Part shown: positions 52,860 to 62,870 of the stretch, piece after piece | How positions within the stretch are numbered: position 1 is the first letter of the stretch | Layout: each line of letters opens with the position of its first letter | NCBI GenBank assembly: GCA_023053545.1 | Contig: JAKZAN010000001.1 | Location: 12,106,024-12,170,023 of the forward strand | Length of the DNA stretch: 64,000 bases | Direction of reading: 5' to 3' | Source of the DNA: Lepidurus packardi | Taxonomy: Eukaryota; Arthropoda; Branchiopoda; Notostraca; Triopsidae | Made by a program: the position numbers and the translations under genes | The notes under the pieces: model-generated | What the model was told of the DNA's origin: nothing | The model's database searches: none | What the model saw: only the letters and a program-made list of their open reading frames with translations

Positions 52860-53533
52860 TTTCTTATGTCAGCACTTACGTTAGTTTTGTGAACTGATTT
52901 CTTCTTATGTCAGCACTTACGTTAGTTTTGTGGACTGATTTCTTCTTATCTTATATCTAACGGGTAGACATTTTTCCTGTTTGGACGATTGATTTCTTGC
53001 TTGGATATTTGGAAAAATTCTTGTTTTTTGTTTTCTCCGATCCGGCAGTCACCTGCTCTAATTTTTGTGACTGCAATGTTAATTAGACTTGTTTCTTGTT
53101 TTGTACTGTTTGCAGTACTGAACTGAACGAACTGAACTCATTGTTTGCATTGTCATTAGACGATTCTTCCCCGTATGGTAACTGGATAATTTCTGAATCA
53201 TTATTCCGGCTTGAATCTTTTGGAGTATCAGGTAATATTCAATGAATAACAATTTTATATGTTTCAGCACTTCCTGTTACCTTCGTGAGCTGATTACTTT
53301 TATATTATGTACTGTACTGTTTGCAGTGCCTTTGCGAACTGAACTCATTGTTTGCATTGTCATTAGACGATTCTTTCCCGTATGATAAGTGGATAATGTC
53401 TGAATAATTATTCCGGCTGGTTATCTTTTGGAATTTTTAGGAGTATCAGGTAATGTTCAATGAATAACAGTTTCATATGTTTCAGCACTTCCTGTTACCT
53501 TCGTGAGCTGATTACTTCTATTTTATGTACTAG
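52860..53533. repeat. Tandem repeats upstream of the peptidase gene
   Basis: Two copies of a 45-bp unit (TCTTATGTCAGCACTTACGT, near 52863 and 52907) are followed by two copies of a unit of about 215-220 bp (about 53101-53313 and 53314-53533) sharing TTGTTTGCATTGTCATTAGA and TTTCAGCACTTCCTGTTACC. They are non-coding and may form the promoter or leader region of the next gene. Confidence 0.7.
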
Positions 53534-53731
53534 AAGTTTTGGAATTCGGACGATTTATTTGTTGGAGATTTGGATAATTGCTGGATTCCGTTGTTTATTG
53601 AGATTGTTGGATTTTTCACGATTGATAGGTAATTCGTGGTTGAAAATATTTATTTACATTTCACTATACGGTTGCTTTCTTTTACACAGTTAATTAATAA
53701 TACATCTGCTCGTTTTTTCTGGTATTAAAGC

Positions 53732-55422
53732 ATGAGGTTGATCTGTAGAGCGCCGTATTCGCAATTTGCGCATGTTTTTTCTGCTTCTAGTCGTGGTGCT
53801 CAGTGCACACCGATGGCTTTTGTATCTATTGCATGGAGTTATTTGGTTCCTCCTAACGAGTGGATTGAAAAAAACATGTGTGATATAATGACGATGGGAG
53901 ATGAAATATACCGAACTTACGAGCACCGTGAGAGGTATTTTTTTCTGCCGAACTACCGGGATACTTGGATTTTAAAGAATTTGGTATATTAGAGACGTTT
54001 CTGCATGGGCAAGATGCGTTTGGTTTTATATGTCCACGGGAAACTCATCCATATGCTACCACTTTGGAAGATTCCGTAAGAGCTGCACATAGCTGTGCTG
54101 GTGTGCTTTTTATTAGTTGCTCACATTGTACAAGCATTATGGAGCGCAATGGAAAATACTTTCTTTTTGATTCGCATGCACGAGATGCCTCTGGTAAACC
54201 TGATAGTATGGGTACTGCTGTCCTGCTAGAACTAGAATTCCATGAATTAATTGGGTACCTACGGAACATGTATGGTTCGGTGTTATCGCATGGTAATCCG
54301 CAGTATGACATTGTGCCAGTTTGTTGCAAAGAATTAGGAAATGCACGTCTGAATACACTTGTACAAACTGTAGGTAGGTGTAGTCGTGGTATATGCAATG
54401 AAAGGCTAACACGGGCTGTAACTATCGGTAATATAACTGCTAGCTATGCTACTAATATGTGCCTTCCTGCTGATGTTGATAAAAAGACATCAGAGAAACC
54501 GAAAAAATCGAAAATGAATAATACGAAAAATTTGAAATCAGAAAAGAACGATTGTCAAAATTCATTTTGTGGAGAAGACCTTACCATCGCGACTGAAATG
54601 AAGCAAAAGTTGAAATCTTTTCCGCTTATACATGGAAACGAAGTACCAGTAGTAATTGATTTGACTGGTTCAAATGCTAGCAAAGAAACCTATAAAAGGA
54701 ATGCTGACCTTGCTTTCCCGAAAGATATTATTAACGTTAACAATAAAAAGGTACAACATCTAGATGACAGCTGTCAGCCTACATTGCTGTTAAATGTGAT
54801 GACATACCACAAAGTGAATGCAGATTTGCCAAAAGAGAATAAGACAACGGTAACTACTCACGATTCAGCATTTAGTTATTACAGTAAGCACGCTCCTAAG
54901 AATATAAAGTGTGAAGGAAATGAAGACTTACAGATCAGTAAGGCCAAGACTATTGAGGAGAGACTTAGTGGCAGTGAAACGTCACAAAAGAATGAAAATA
55001 CTTGTGGGAATTGCCTGCGAACATTTTCTACGCGCCGTGGATTAAATCGACATTCCTCGTTTTGCAAACTAACACATTTTTCGCCTAAGTCAGGATTTGA
55101 CAGACAAATCGGAGTTGTTCATGTGGATAAGGAAAGTACAGCACCATGCGCTAATGTAAGAAATAAGAATACTGCAACTTTAGTGTATGATCTTCCGAGT
55201 AACATTTTAGAAATTAGTGAACAGGAGCGAAAAGAATTTGTATGTGAGAACTGCTATAGGATTTTTACTCGTTCTTCGAATTTACAAAGACATTTCAAAA
55301 TATGTCTCCCTTTTTCTCAACAGACTACGAATATATGCTTAAAACCTGCAAATGACAGTGGGAAACATTGTCAAACAGATACTCTAAGTAAAGAGAACTT
55401 CATTCAAAACTACTTTCAGTAA
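53732..55422 (+). CDS. Viral-tegument-like (C76-type) cysteine peptidase with C-terminal zinc fingers, read across a -1 shift
   Basis: Two overlapping frames: 53732-53992 and 53965-55422 (open from about 53944). The first has a nucleophile block GAQCTPMAFVSIA (Cys 25), the second a histidine/aspartate block YFLFDSHARDASGKPDSMGT. This Cys plus D-x-H pattern, with a GTAV-like strand after it, recalls herpesvirus large-tegument deubiquitinases and peptidases carried by some eukaryotic mobile elements. The C-terminal half is Lys/Asn-rich with two C2HC fingers (CGNCLRTFSTRRGLNRHSSF and CENCYRIFTRSSNLQRHFKI). A perfect T TTT TTT heptamer in the zero frame at 53938-53944 lies exactly where a -1 slip joins the frames; a homopolymer indel would look the same. 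Function is inferred: removal of ubiquitin-like modifiers. Neighbour: RPA-like gene. Confidence 0.55.
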
Positions 55423-56698
55423 TCCCTCGATCGACAGCACTTTCAAATACGTACCTTGTCTTATTACTGCAGGCTACACGGAATACGCCACTTACACACA
55501 ATACAAATAAAAAAAGGAAAACTCCCAACCACACCAATTTATACATGCTGTGCCGAAGCCCAAAAATTTGTTCAACTCCCGGTATATTCAGATCATAAAG
55601 TTGTTTACATTCAAATGTCAGACTTGTAAATACGAAGCTACAAAACATGCCATAATCACATCATATAGCTAAGCAGTACAAAATTCCGCATCGCAAAAAG
55701 ACAGACACAATAATATACTCCGCAAACACCCAGTGACAGTAAAATGTACATTCAGATCACACATTTTAAATACATTTTTCTGCTATTAATCATAAATAAC
55801 AAATCGAATATTCCACGTTCTTAACACGGACAGTTACGCAGCTCAGCAATAATCAGGTGAAACTATAATGTTGTTCTATAAGTATTTCCTTATAGTAGGT
55901 ATGGAATATGACAACATTTCCCATGAGCACCAATACCGGCATAGATACCACCGATTCTATTTCGTTTGTAAAAATAACAATCCAAAAAATTTCCAACCAT
56001 TCTAAAATCATCAAGTCGTAAAACGAATTGCCCTACGAATAAATGGCTTCGATCATTATCGAAAGCTATTTTAAGGAAAAGCATTCCCTATTAATAAGGG
56101 AACGTCCATAAATGCGGCGTCATACAAATTTCACGACGTTTGGACCCTCCCACCCAATTAAACGGTCAACACTTTTTTTACCAATTTTAGTACATTTCAA
56201 AATATTGGTATGTTTTAAAACAAATATGATGTTTTCATTTTCAAAGATTTACCTCAGGTACATAATATATATTTCTTGCATTTTAGATAAATAGTTTGGG
56301 ATTTCCGTATAATACAAAACCATCATGTATTTTTCTCTATTTTAACTCGATATACGCATAACCCAACTGCAATTTAACTGCCTTCCACAACGTGACACCT
56401 TTTAAAAACACACCAAAAGCGGCAAACAATAAGACAACTGCATCCAGCTACTAAGCAAGAAAACTTCAAAATGTGCTTTGACACTCGAACTAAGGATACA
56501 AATTTCAATTGACCATCCCTAACTGCTGGTACACCTTTGAAATTTTTTCTTTCTAAATTGTACCCTTTTCATTAACAAAAGGAAGAAAATGACCTGACTA
56601 ATTGACTTGAACCTTTGCCTCCATGATTGGACTTTGACCGAACTTGACTTTACGAAGAACCTACTCTTCCAGGCATCAACTCTACGATAGAACCCGAC
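55423..56698. other. No gene seen
   Basis: AT-rich spacer between the peptidase and RPA-like genes. The minus frame 55400-55648 has a hydrophobic stretch but no other support. Confidence 0.35.
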
Positions 56699-56941
56699 TA
56701 TAAAAGACCTCACACGGAATGACAGAAAACAGTCCACTCACAGCTCCCAAACACTAAGTGCAAATCAATATTCATCATACAGTTCCAAAAAAGAAATTGA
56801 AAGCAATTTCACCTCACCATTCCGAAACACCCTATTGCAAAAGTAAGTAAATAGTTTCATTTCACAACTTTTTAATCCAATAGTTCTTCACTGCAACTCT
56901 TCTCATCATGTCTTATTCTCTTTCCACCAGAAACGGCAACC
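56699..56941 (+). promoter_or_regulatory. TATA promoter and 5' UTR intron of the RPA-like gene
   Basis: TATAAAA at 56699-56705, then an initiator-like AGTCC about 28 bases later. A GT-AG intron with consensus ends (AAA/GTAAGT at 56844, CCACCAG at 56930) lies in the leader, and the ATG follows 11 bases after the acceptor. Confidence 0.6.
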
Positions 56942-57926
56942 ATGGGAGCAGACGCTTACACCGGGTACGTCCATGACATAACCCCTTTGCGCCAAAACCA
57001 GAGTCCATCGAAGTACACCAAAATTCCAGGCCAAAATTTTCGCTTTTTTCTGCAGACGTCGGACAATACATACGAAGAATGTTTGTCGTTTATTGCTGGC
57101 TCCTATAGCAGAATTAAACGTTATTCGACCGCCAAGATACCCATCACCATCCAAATCCTACCGAATAGCTCACCTTCAGGTCAGACTCCACAAAAAAGAA
57201 CTAAATACGATCTTATTAAGATTACCCAATCTTCGCAAATCAGCGAGACAAATCAAACGCTCAAATTTAATTATTCGCCAAGAAAACAGCAACAAGCCAC
57301 ACTTCAAACTTGTATAGAGTTTCCCGACACCCGTTACAAAATCATCGTTCAAATCCAAAACATTAGCGAAGAGAAGACAACGAACAAAGGGCAAACGTTC
57401 CGCGAAATAACAATTGGAGACGATACCTGTACTTCCACACTAATTACCTGGAAAAACCAAACAGTTACTATCGAAAAAAACAAAGTTTACGAAATTACCG
57501 ATGTCATCTATAATCAAGATTATCAAAACTTCGCCTTGACGCAGCAATCGTTCTTTACAAGAACAGAAGCCCAACTGGACATCCAGCAACCCATTTTAGA
57601 CGACACAACGGAGCCCATCATACTGGAAGCCATAGCCCACTGCAACATTGGTATTTTCCAAACCTGCCTAGCCTGCAAAAAAAAAACAGAACGACAACCG
57701 ACCATTCCAGATAACGATGACCCTACCATTACGTGCACAAACTGCAAAAAAATTCAACTTAGACAAACGACTCCACTAACTTTCCAAGGCACAGTCGGTT
57801 TCTTCAACGATAATAACATTATCGAAGCATCGATGACAGAAACCATACTAAAAGACTTCTGCAAACAAGAAGAAACTCTACAACTGACTCCAGACACTGC
57901 GAATGCTGTCATCGTGAAATTACTAA

Positions 57927-58537
57927 TGTAAGGAGTAGAATTAGTAATAGTATAAATTTAAATCTCGATAACAATATACTAGGCAGAGTTAAGAAATTAA
58001 CACTGAATATACGATAAACACGGTTGACCATAAATGTAAAGGACAACGTAAAGACATCTCTCGTGCCGAGGCCAGAACCCTCGTGAATGTCTATACGCAG
58101 TCCAAAGGTAATCTTAAGTTCCGAAGTCCAACGACCCAAGAAGAAGCAAAACAGCGATACCAACCCAAGGGAGGGGGGCGGAAGGTAGAAACAACAGAAG
58201 CGCACCCCGATAACGATGTCCAACGGGCCTATAAATACGGACCCACCAGACGACAACAGCAACCAGTTCGCCCTCCGTCTCAGTCCCCGTAAGACCAGTT
58301 CACCCGCTGTTGCCAGTTTACGCTCCCTGCTCCGTACCGCAGATACCCAGCCGCCGAGCAATCCCCCAGCAGTCCTCAGCCGACATCACCGTCTATCGAG
58401 ACCGAACCCACCCGAAGCCAGCGAAGCCCTAGCCCGAAGCCAGTATCGACCCGACCCCTCCCCTGTCCCTCCTCTCTAACCCTGTACCGACCCCGCTGAT
58501 AGTTAGGGTGAATACACTGAATAAACTGACTATCACA
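57927..58537 (+). repeat. Element D 5' LTR
   Basis: 611 bp, GC-rich U3, TATA box CTATAAATA at 58228-58236, poly(A) signal AATAAA near 58520. Starts TGT, ends ACA. Confidence 0.92.
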
Positions 58538-59035
58538 CTGGTGGCAGCGTTTCTTCGACCCCACGTCCTCCGAACCCGAAAACAAGCTTCCACGCCTACC
58601 CGCATCAAAACCCCCAAACTCCCCGAATACATCTGCCCCTACGCTTGCGGAGATAGCTTCATGCTAGCGGAGGCGACAGAACACCTCGCCGAGTGCCGCA
58701 AAACCAACGAGGATTCGTTGGTAGGTACGGGCCTGCACGTCTGTGGGTTCGATGCGGCTCATCACATCCCGACGGAGGCGTACATGCGCCACATACTGGA
58801 CGACTGCCCGTACGCCAACGCTCTCATGCATTATGAGAGCGTACAAAGCCTGGGACACGACCACCCGGACGTGCACCCGCCACCAAAACCAACCGTTTTT
58901 AATACGCTCCCGTACAAAAACAGCGTAATCCTTCTGGAAGGGTTCGAGCGGCAAGTACTCCCGGACCACGGACTACCAAGACCCGACCACTTCGGTCTGC
59001 CAAACGACCTGGGCGTCCTCATGTTCACCCCCTAA
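58538..59035 (+). CDS. GTSF1/Asterix-like tandem CHHC zinc-finger protein inside element D
   Basis: An open frame from inside the LTR (GTG at 58508) to TAA at 59033-59035, about 165 residues after the LTR. Two U11-48K-type CHHC fingers are in tandem, as in GTSF1/Asterix: finger 1 CPYACGDSFMLAEATEHLAE followed by CRK, with Asp where the first His should be; finger 2 CGFDAAHHIPTEAYMRHILD followed by DC, with one extra residue before the last Cys. The spacing from Cys to His (6) and His to His (10) and the CRK after finger 1 are family marks. GTSF1 proteins assist Piwi in piRNA silencing and bind tRNA. There is no in-frame ATG before the fingers, so translation would need splicing or a non-AUG start. 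A consensus donor (GAG/GTAAGT) lies at 59051. No gag capsid is present. Confidence 0.6.
   Translation: MVAAFLRPHVLRTRKQASTPTRIKTPKLPEYICPYACGDSFMLAEATEHLAECRKTNEDSLVGTGLHVCGFDAAHHIPTEAYMRHILDDCPYANALMHYESVQSLGHDHPDVHPPPKPTVFNTLPYKNSVILLEGFERQVLPDHGLPRPDHFGLPNDLGVLMFTP
58539..58549 (+). promoter_or_regulatory. Primer binding site of tRNA-Leu type (element D)
   Basis: TGGTGGCAGCG, one base after the LTR, same first 11 bases as in element A; the following bases do not extend the match. Confidence 0.65.
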
Positions 59036-59139
59036 ACTATCGGCACGGAGGTAAGTCACCAGACCAAAGTTGCACACCTCGAACCCCGTAACACCAGGTA
59101 GGAGGAGAAAAAAAAAAAAAACCTTTTTAAGAGACCTCC

Positions 59140-60241
59140 CGGTAGAATTCTTTTTTTACAAAAGTTATTATAAGATCAATCCCATTCAGATGTTTAGTTG
59201 ACACAGGTGCAGGCGTTACAGTTATGAATAAGCAAGCGTTTAATTTGCTGACACCGGACATTGCAGGAAAGCCAGTTCAAACTGATACAATCTTGAAATC
59301 AGTAACAGGAGAGAACCTGAATGTCTTCGGTTGTTATGAATTACCTTTTGAAATTCAAGGCCGTAAATTCAAAGTTGAATGTTACGTAGCAGAAGAGTTA
59401 GCTCACGACATCATCCTCGGTATGGATGCGATTCAGAGCCAGAGCATAGTTATTGACGGCGCGTCAATGGAAATGAGATTAATGTGGTAGGCCATGCAAG
59501 GAACAGTTCCAGAGTGCAACTGCATAAGCAATTGAAAATACCCGCGTACAGTAGAGTCATTGCTACTGCCAAATCCGAGCACGATAACTCGCATGGAGCG
59601 GAAATTATTTTTGAGCCTGTTCAGCTAGACGACGAATTCGTTTGTAGCGAACCGGCAATCGTAATAGGGAAGGGATGCGGTAAAATCCCAGTCTCATTTT
59701 GGAATAATGGTCCTAACGATGTTGTGTTGAAACGAAACACAGTTATAGGAAGAGTTTGTAACGCCAGAGTGTCCGTGATTGCAGCAGTGCACTCACTTCC
59801 AAGTGCAGAGTATCCGTTACTCGAGAACTTCGACCTGTCGAATGTTACCCCTTCGCACAGGGATGAGCTATTAAAATTATTGATTGAATTTCGGGATATT
59901 TTTGCAAAAGATGATAACGATTTAGGCCGTACAAAACTTGTTAAACATACCATTCACACCAGGGGTTCCAATCCGGTCTACCAACGTCCGTACAGGGCGC
60001 CAGAAGCGCGGGAAGCAGTTGTTAGACAGCATGTGGACGGGGTGTTGCATAGAGGTGTCATTAGACCTTCTTCCTCTCCGTGGGGGGCGCCAGTAGTTTT
60101 TGTTGGGGAGAGGGATGGTGCACGGAGGTTTTGCGTGGATTTTCGTGGGGTTGGTGCAGTTACAAGGGGAGGTGTGTGCCCTTTGCCACGGAAGGACGAA
60201 TCCTGTTGCCGGGACGGCAACTTTTTCAATGGGTGGAGGGA
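59140..60241 (+). pseudogene. Element D truncated pol: protease and first RT blocks
   Basis: Protease CLVDTGAGVTVMNKQAF (about 59195-59240) with the second block DIILGMDAIQS, ending at a stop near 59490. A second frame (59484-60240) carries the pre-RT region (ELLKLLIEFRDIFAKDDNDL) and RT start (RPSSSPWGAPVVFVG, RRFCVDFR, CPLPRKDE). From about 60030 the coding is unusually poor in A and rich in G, with Lys, Asn, Asp, Tyr of the consensus replaced by Arg, Gly, Cys. Sequence then jumps to the polypurine tract. Enzymatically dead. Confidence 0.85.
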
Positions 60242-60852
60242 TGTAAGGAGTAGAATTAGTAATAGTATAAATTTAAATCTCGATAACAATATACTAGGCA
60301 GAGTTAAGAAATTAACACTGAATATACGATAAACACGGTTGACCATAAATGTAAAGGACAACGTAAAGACATCTCTCGTGCCGAGGCCAGAACCCTCGTG
60401 AATGTCTATACGCAGTCCAAAGGTAATCTTAAGTTCCGAAGTCCAACGACCCAAGAAGAAGCAAAACAGCGATACCAACCCAAGGGAGGGGGGCGGAAGG
60501 TAGAAACAACAGAAGCGCACCCCGATAACGATGTCCAACGGGCCTATAAATACGGACCCACCAGACGACAACAGCAACCAGTTCGCCCTCCGTCTCAGTC
60601 CCCGTAAGACCAGTTCACCCGCTGTTGCCAGTTTACGCTCCCTGCTCCGTACCGCAGATACCCAGCCGCCGAGCAATCCCCCAGCAGTCCTCAGCCGACA
60701 TCACCGTCTATCGAGACCGAACCCACCCGAAGCCAGCGAAGCCCTAGCCCGAAGCCAGTATCGACCCGACCCCTCCCCTGTCCCTCCTCTCTAAACCTGT
60801 ACCGACCCCGCTGATAGTTAGGGTGAATACACTGAATAAACTGACTATCACA
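60242..60852 (+). repeat. Element D 3' LTR
   Basis: Copy of 57927-58537 at a constant offset of 2,315 bp, followed by the second CTAA target copy. Confidence 0.92.
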
Positions 60853-60927
60853 CTAACGACAAAAGACTTCGACTTCACGGTAGACCTAGAAAAAAAAGAA
60901 ATCGTCAACGTCACCAAGAAAAAATAA

Positions 60928-61621
60928 TATTGTTTTGTCAACATTTTTATTCTAAATAACCTAGATTTGTATTTGCATTGCATGTAATAGTGAATTCACT
61001 GTATTAGCGAAAAACTTACAAAATATATATCTACCAATAACGCAAATGTCTTCTGATATTATAATCACAGCTAATAACATTAATAAAAATCACAGCTAAA
61101 AAGCAAACCATTAAAACATGCCAATAAAAAAAACAAAAAAAACATGCAATTTCAGTTCGTTATCGTTTCGCATTTGGTTCGCATTTTAATTCGCATTTCT
61201 GATAAATTTTGATACAACTTAATATCTATTGATAAATGCTTTGATACATATAACTTGATAACATTTCATATTTTTACTGACCATCTTTTCTCCTATCAGT
61301 CAAGTCCGTTTTCTGCTCTATATCAAATAGTTTTAGGACTTACAGAATACCATAATTAATGCCATAATAATGACATGACATCAAACAAAGCCGTTTCTTT
61401 AAAAATCAACAGTAAATAAAAATCATAGACTGGCACAGCTAAAAACCTCTACACATTTCAAAATCGACCACAACAGACCACCAACAGACGAACCCAGAAC
61501 AGCCACCTACCCACGTTCACCACTACTAACATTCCGTTGTCACAGCTTATTCGGCAGTCCAACCTGTCGTCTTGTTAACATAATATAGTGTGATTTTAAC
61601 TAAAAATTCATATTAACTTAG
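60928..61621. other. No gene seen; intron upstream of NDUFA7 exon
   Basis: Very AT-rich. Contains TCACAGCTAATAACA at 61065-61079, the reverse complement of TGTTATTAGCTGTGA at 52735-52749. No NDUFA7 first exon was found here. Confidence 0.4.
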
Positions 61622-61974
61622 CGCGAACACAACTTGTGCCTGAGGTCTGCCACGGAGATCGCTCAAAGAACTCAGCCTCCTCCGAAGTTACCTCCTGGTC
61701 CTTACAGCAAACTAAGCAAGAACTATTACTACACCCGTGATGCTCGCCGTGAAGTAGGACCAGCTTTATTAATTGCTGATAATGCTCAAGTCAGGCAACA
61801 TTTAGCTGCAGGACAGGGAAAAGATCAAGAGTAAGTATAGTTTTAACTCTACCACAAATTAATTTTGTTTTAATTGAACTGTTTACTGTAATAAGGACGG
61901 TGGCGTTGGCTTCGACGTTGAAGAAACCAGTGACCCCAGGCCCTACGTTTCAGTGGGATGCCCCCAATCAGTGA
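61622..61974 (+). CDS. NDUFA7: NDUFA7 (B14.5a), complex I accessory subunit, 3' exons
   Basis: Internal exon 61622-61830 and last exon 61896-61974, intron with GTAAGT donor and AAG acceptor. The exons read [20 protein letters not shown], then [20 protein letters not shown], and end [14 protein letters not shown], the family signature (RTQPPP-LP-GP, NYY-TRD-RR, C-terminal P-P-QW). The protein is a small accessory subunit of mitochondrial NADH dehydrogenase. The first coding exon (about 20 residues before REH) is not found between 60928 and 61621, so it lies further upstream, possibly before the peptidase/RPA-like cassette, or outside what I can recognise. Confidence 0.9.
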
Positions 61975-62647
61975 TCTGGATTCTGGAAAAGTCATCAGGT
62001 TTGCTGGGTAGTTACAATATTATGCTGTACATTAAAGTGGCGGACCCATTTAATAGACAAAATCCCATGTAGTCACACGTTCTTTCATTCATTACACTTT
62101 TGATTTACTGTCAGGCTTGTTTAATAAAAAAAAGTTAACAAGATTCTTTGAGAGTTTTAGGGACAACAGTCTAACCTTAACATAGCTTTTTCTGGAATTG
62201 TGTGAAGATGCAAGGCAAACTTGAGCTGTGTCGACTAGCAGACCCAGAAAATGCAACAATTGGCACGCCAGCACTTTTGCAACTATAGCACCATAAAAAC
62301 AATACGCAAAATCACTTCACAAACTCTGCAAAAAAGCAACTAACAATCATAAAAAAGTTTCCAATCCTATGCTAACCTAACAATCCCGTCCACATGTGAA
62401 AACAACATAAACTCACAAACTCCTCGGCCAGATTTTGTACTACCAGAACTCTGGAATTCGGCGTCCCATCCAATGAAGTAGCTTCGCATTCTGCTGGCAA
62501 CGGATTTCGATACAATCCACAAACGTTCTAAAAAAAACAACACACAAATGTTCAAATGTAAAGTTCAAACAAGCTCAAATCAACTTAATGTAATAATAAA
62601 TTACAAATAATAATAAGTATAATAAACAAAAATAAATATAACTCTCA
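61975..62647. other. No gene seen; NDUFA7 3' flank
   Basis: AT-rich. Small open frames on the minus strand (62092-62274, 62367-62555) have no recognisable content, though 62400-62530 could hold an exon of a minus-strand gene that I cannot prove. Confidence 0.3.
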
Positions 62648-62771
62648 TCGCGTTCCACTGGATGCACTGGTGCAATATTTTTGGCACTCAATGTAAAGAG
62701 TGTGTAAAAAATACACGTTTGACCCACTGAGTGCCAAAAATATTGCACCAGTGCAGCCAGTGGAATGCGCT
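62648..62771. mobile_element. Hairpin MITE, ~123 bp
   Basis: The ends form a nearly perfect inverted repeat of over 40 bp (GTTCCACTGGATGCACTGGT and TTTTTGGCACTCA on the left, their complements on the right) around a loop of about 30 bp. No coding. It would fold into a long hairpin RNA if transcribed. Confidence 0.8.
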
Positions 62772-62870
62772 ATTAATAAAAGTCAGCCAAGAGCTTTGCT
62801 CACGCTGAAAAAAAAAATAAGAATAAATATAGTAAATAATAAATATAAATTATTCTTATAATAAACTTAC

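Larger units (their letters stand above)
57927..60852 (+). mobile_element. Element D: non-autonomous LTR retrotransposon carrying a GTSF1-like ORF
   Basis: 2,926 bp with 611-bp LTRs (57927-58537, 60242-60852; at least one mismatch, ACCCTG versus AACCTG) and a 4-bp target duplication CTAA (57923-57926, 60853-60856). Plus-strand order: LTR, tRNA-Leu-type primer site, CHHC zinc-finger ORF in the gag position, protease, pol N-terminus with the first RT blocks, then an abrupt jump to the polypurine tract (GGGTGGAGGGA) and LTR. RT catalytic part, RNase H and integrase are absent, so it needs a helper; element A is a relative by protease and RT wording and shares the primer site. Confidence 0.93.
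56942..60927 (+). pseudogene. RPA-like single-strand DNA-binding protein, 3' end split by element D
   Basis: Coding 56942-57926 and 60853-60927, in the same frame once the 2,930-bp insert (element plus one CTAA) is set aside; about 350 residues. The segment around 57340-57560 looks like an RPA70 OB fold (FREITIGDDTCTSTLITWKN). A zinc ribbon follows (CLACKKK, then CTNCKK). With the insert the frame ends one codon into the LTR, losing 25 residues at the C-terminus, so a shortened but possibly functional protein could still be made. RPA-like genes are common in Helitron-type elements and large DNA viruses as well as in hosts; the neighbouring peptidase favours a mobile or viral origin, which is inference. 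Confidence 0.65.

Noticed and set aside
55400-55648. 82-residue minus-strand frame with a hydrophobic stretch
   Set aside because: It overlaps the end of the peptidase gene, has no start context or relatives in the window, and is of a length expected by chance in AT-rich DNA.
59051-59164. Intron between the CHHC ORF and protease of element D
   Set aside because: The donor is consensus, but it lies after the ORF stop and the acceptor is uncertain, so splicing would not fuse the two frames; kept only as a note.
52735-61079. Maverick/Polinton or other large self-replicating element
   Set aside because: No polymerase B, integrase, capsid or packaging ATPase frame is present and the terminal match is only 15 bp.
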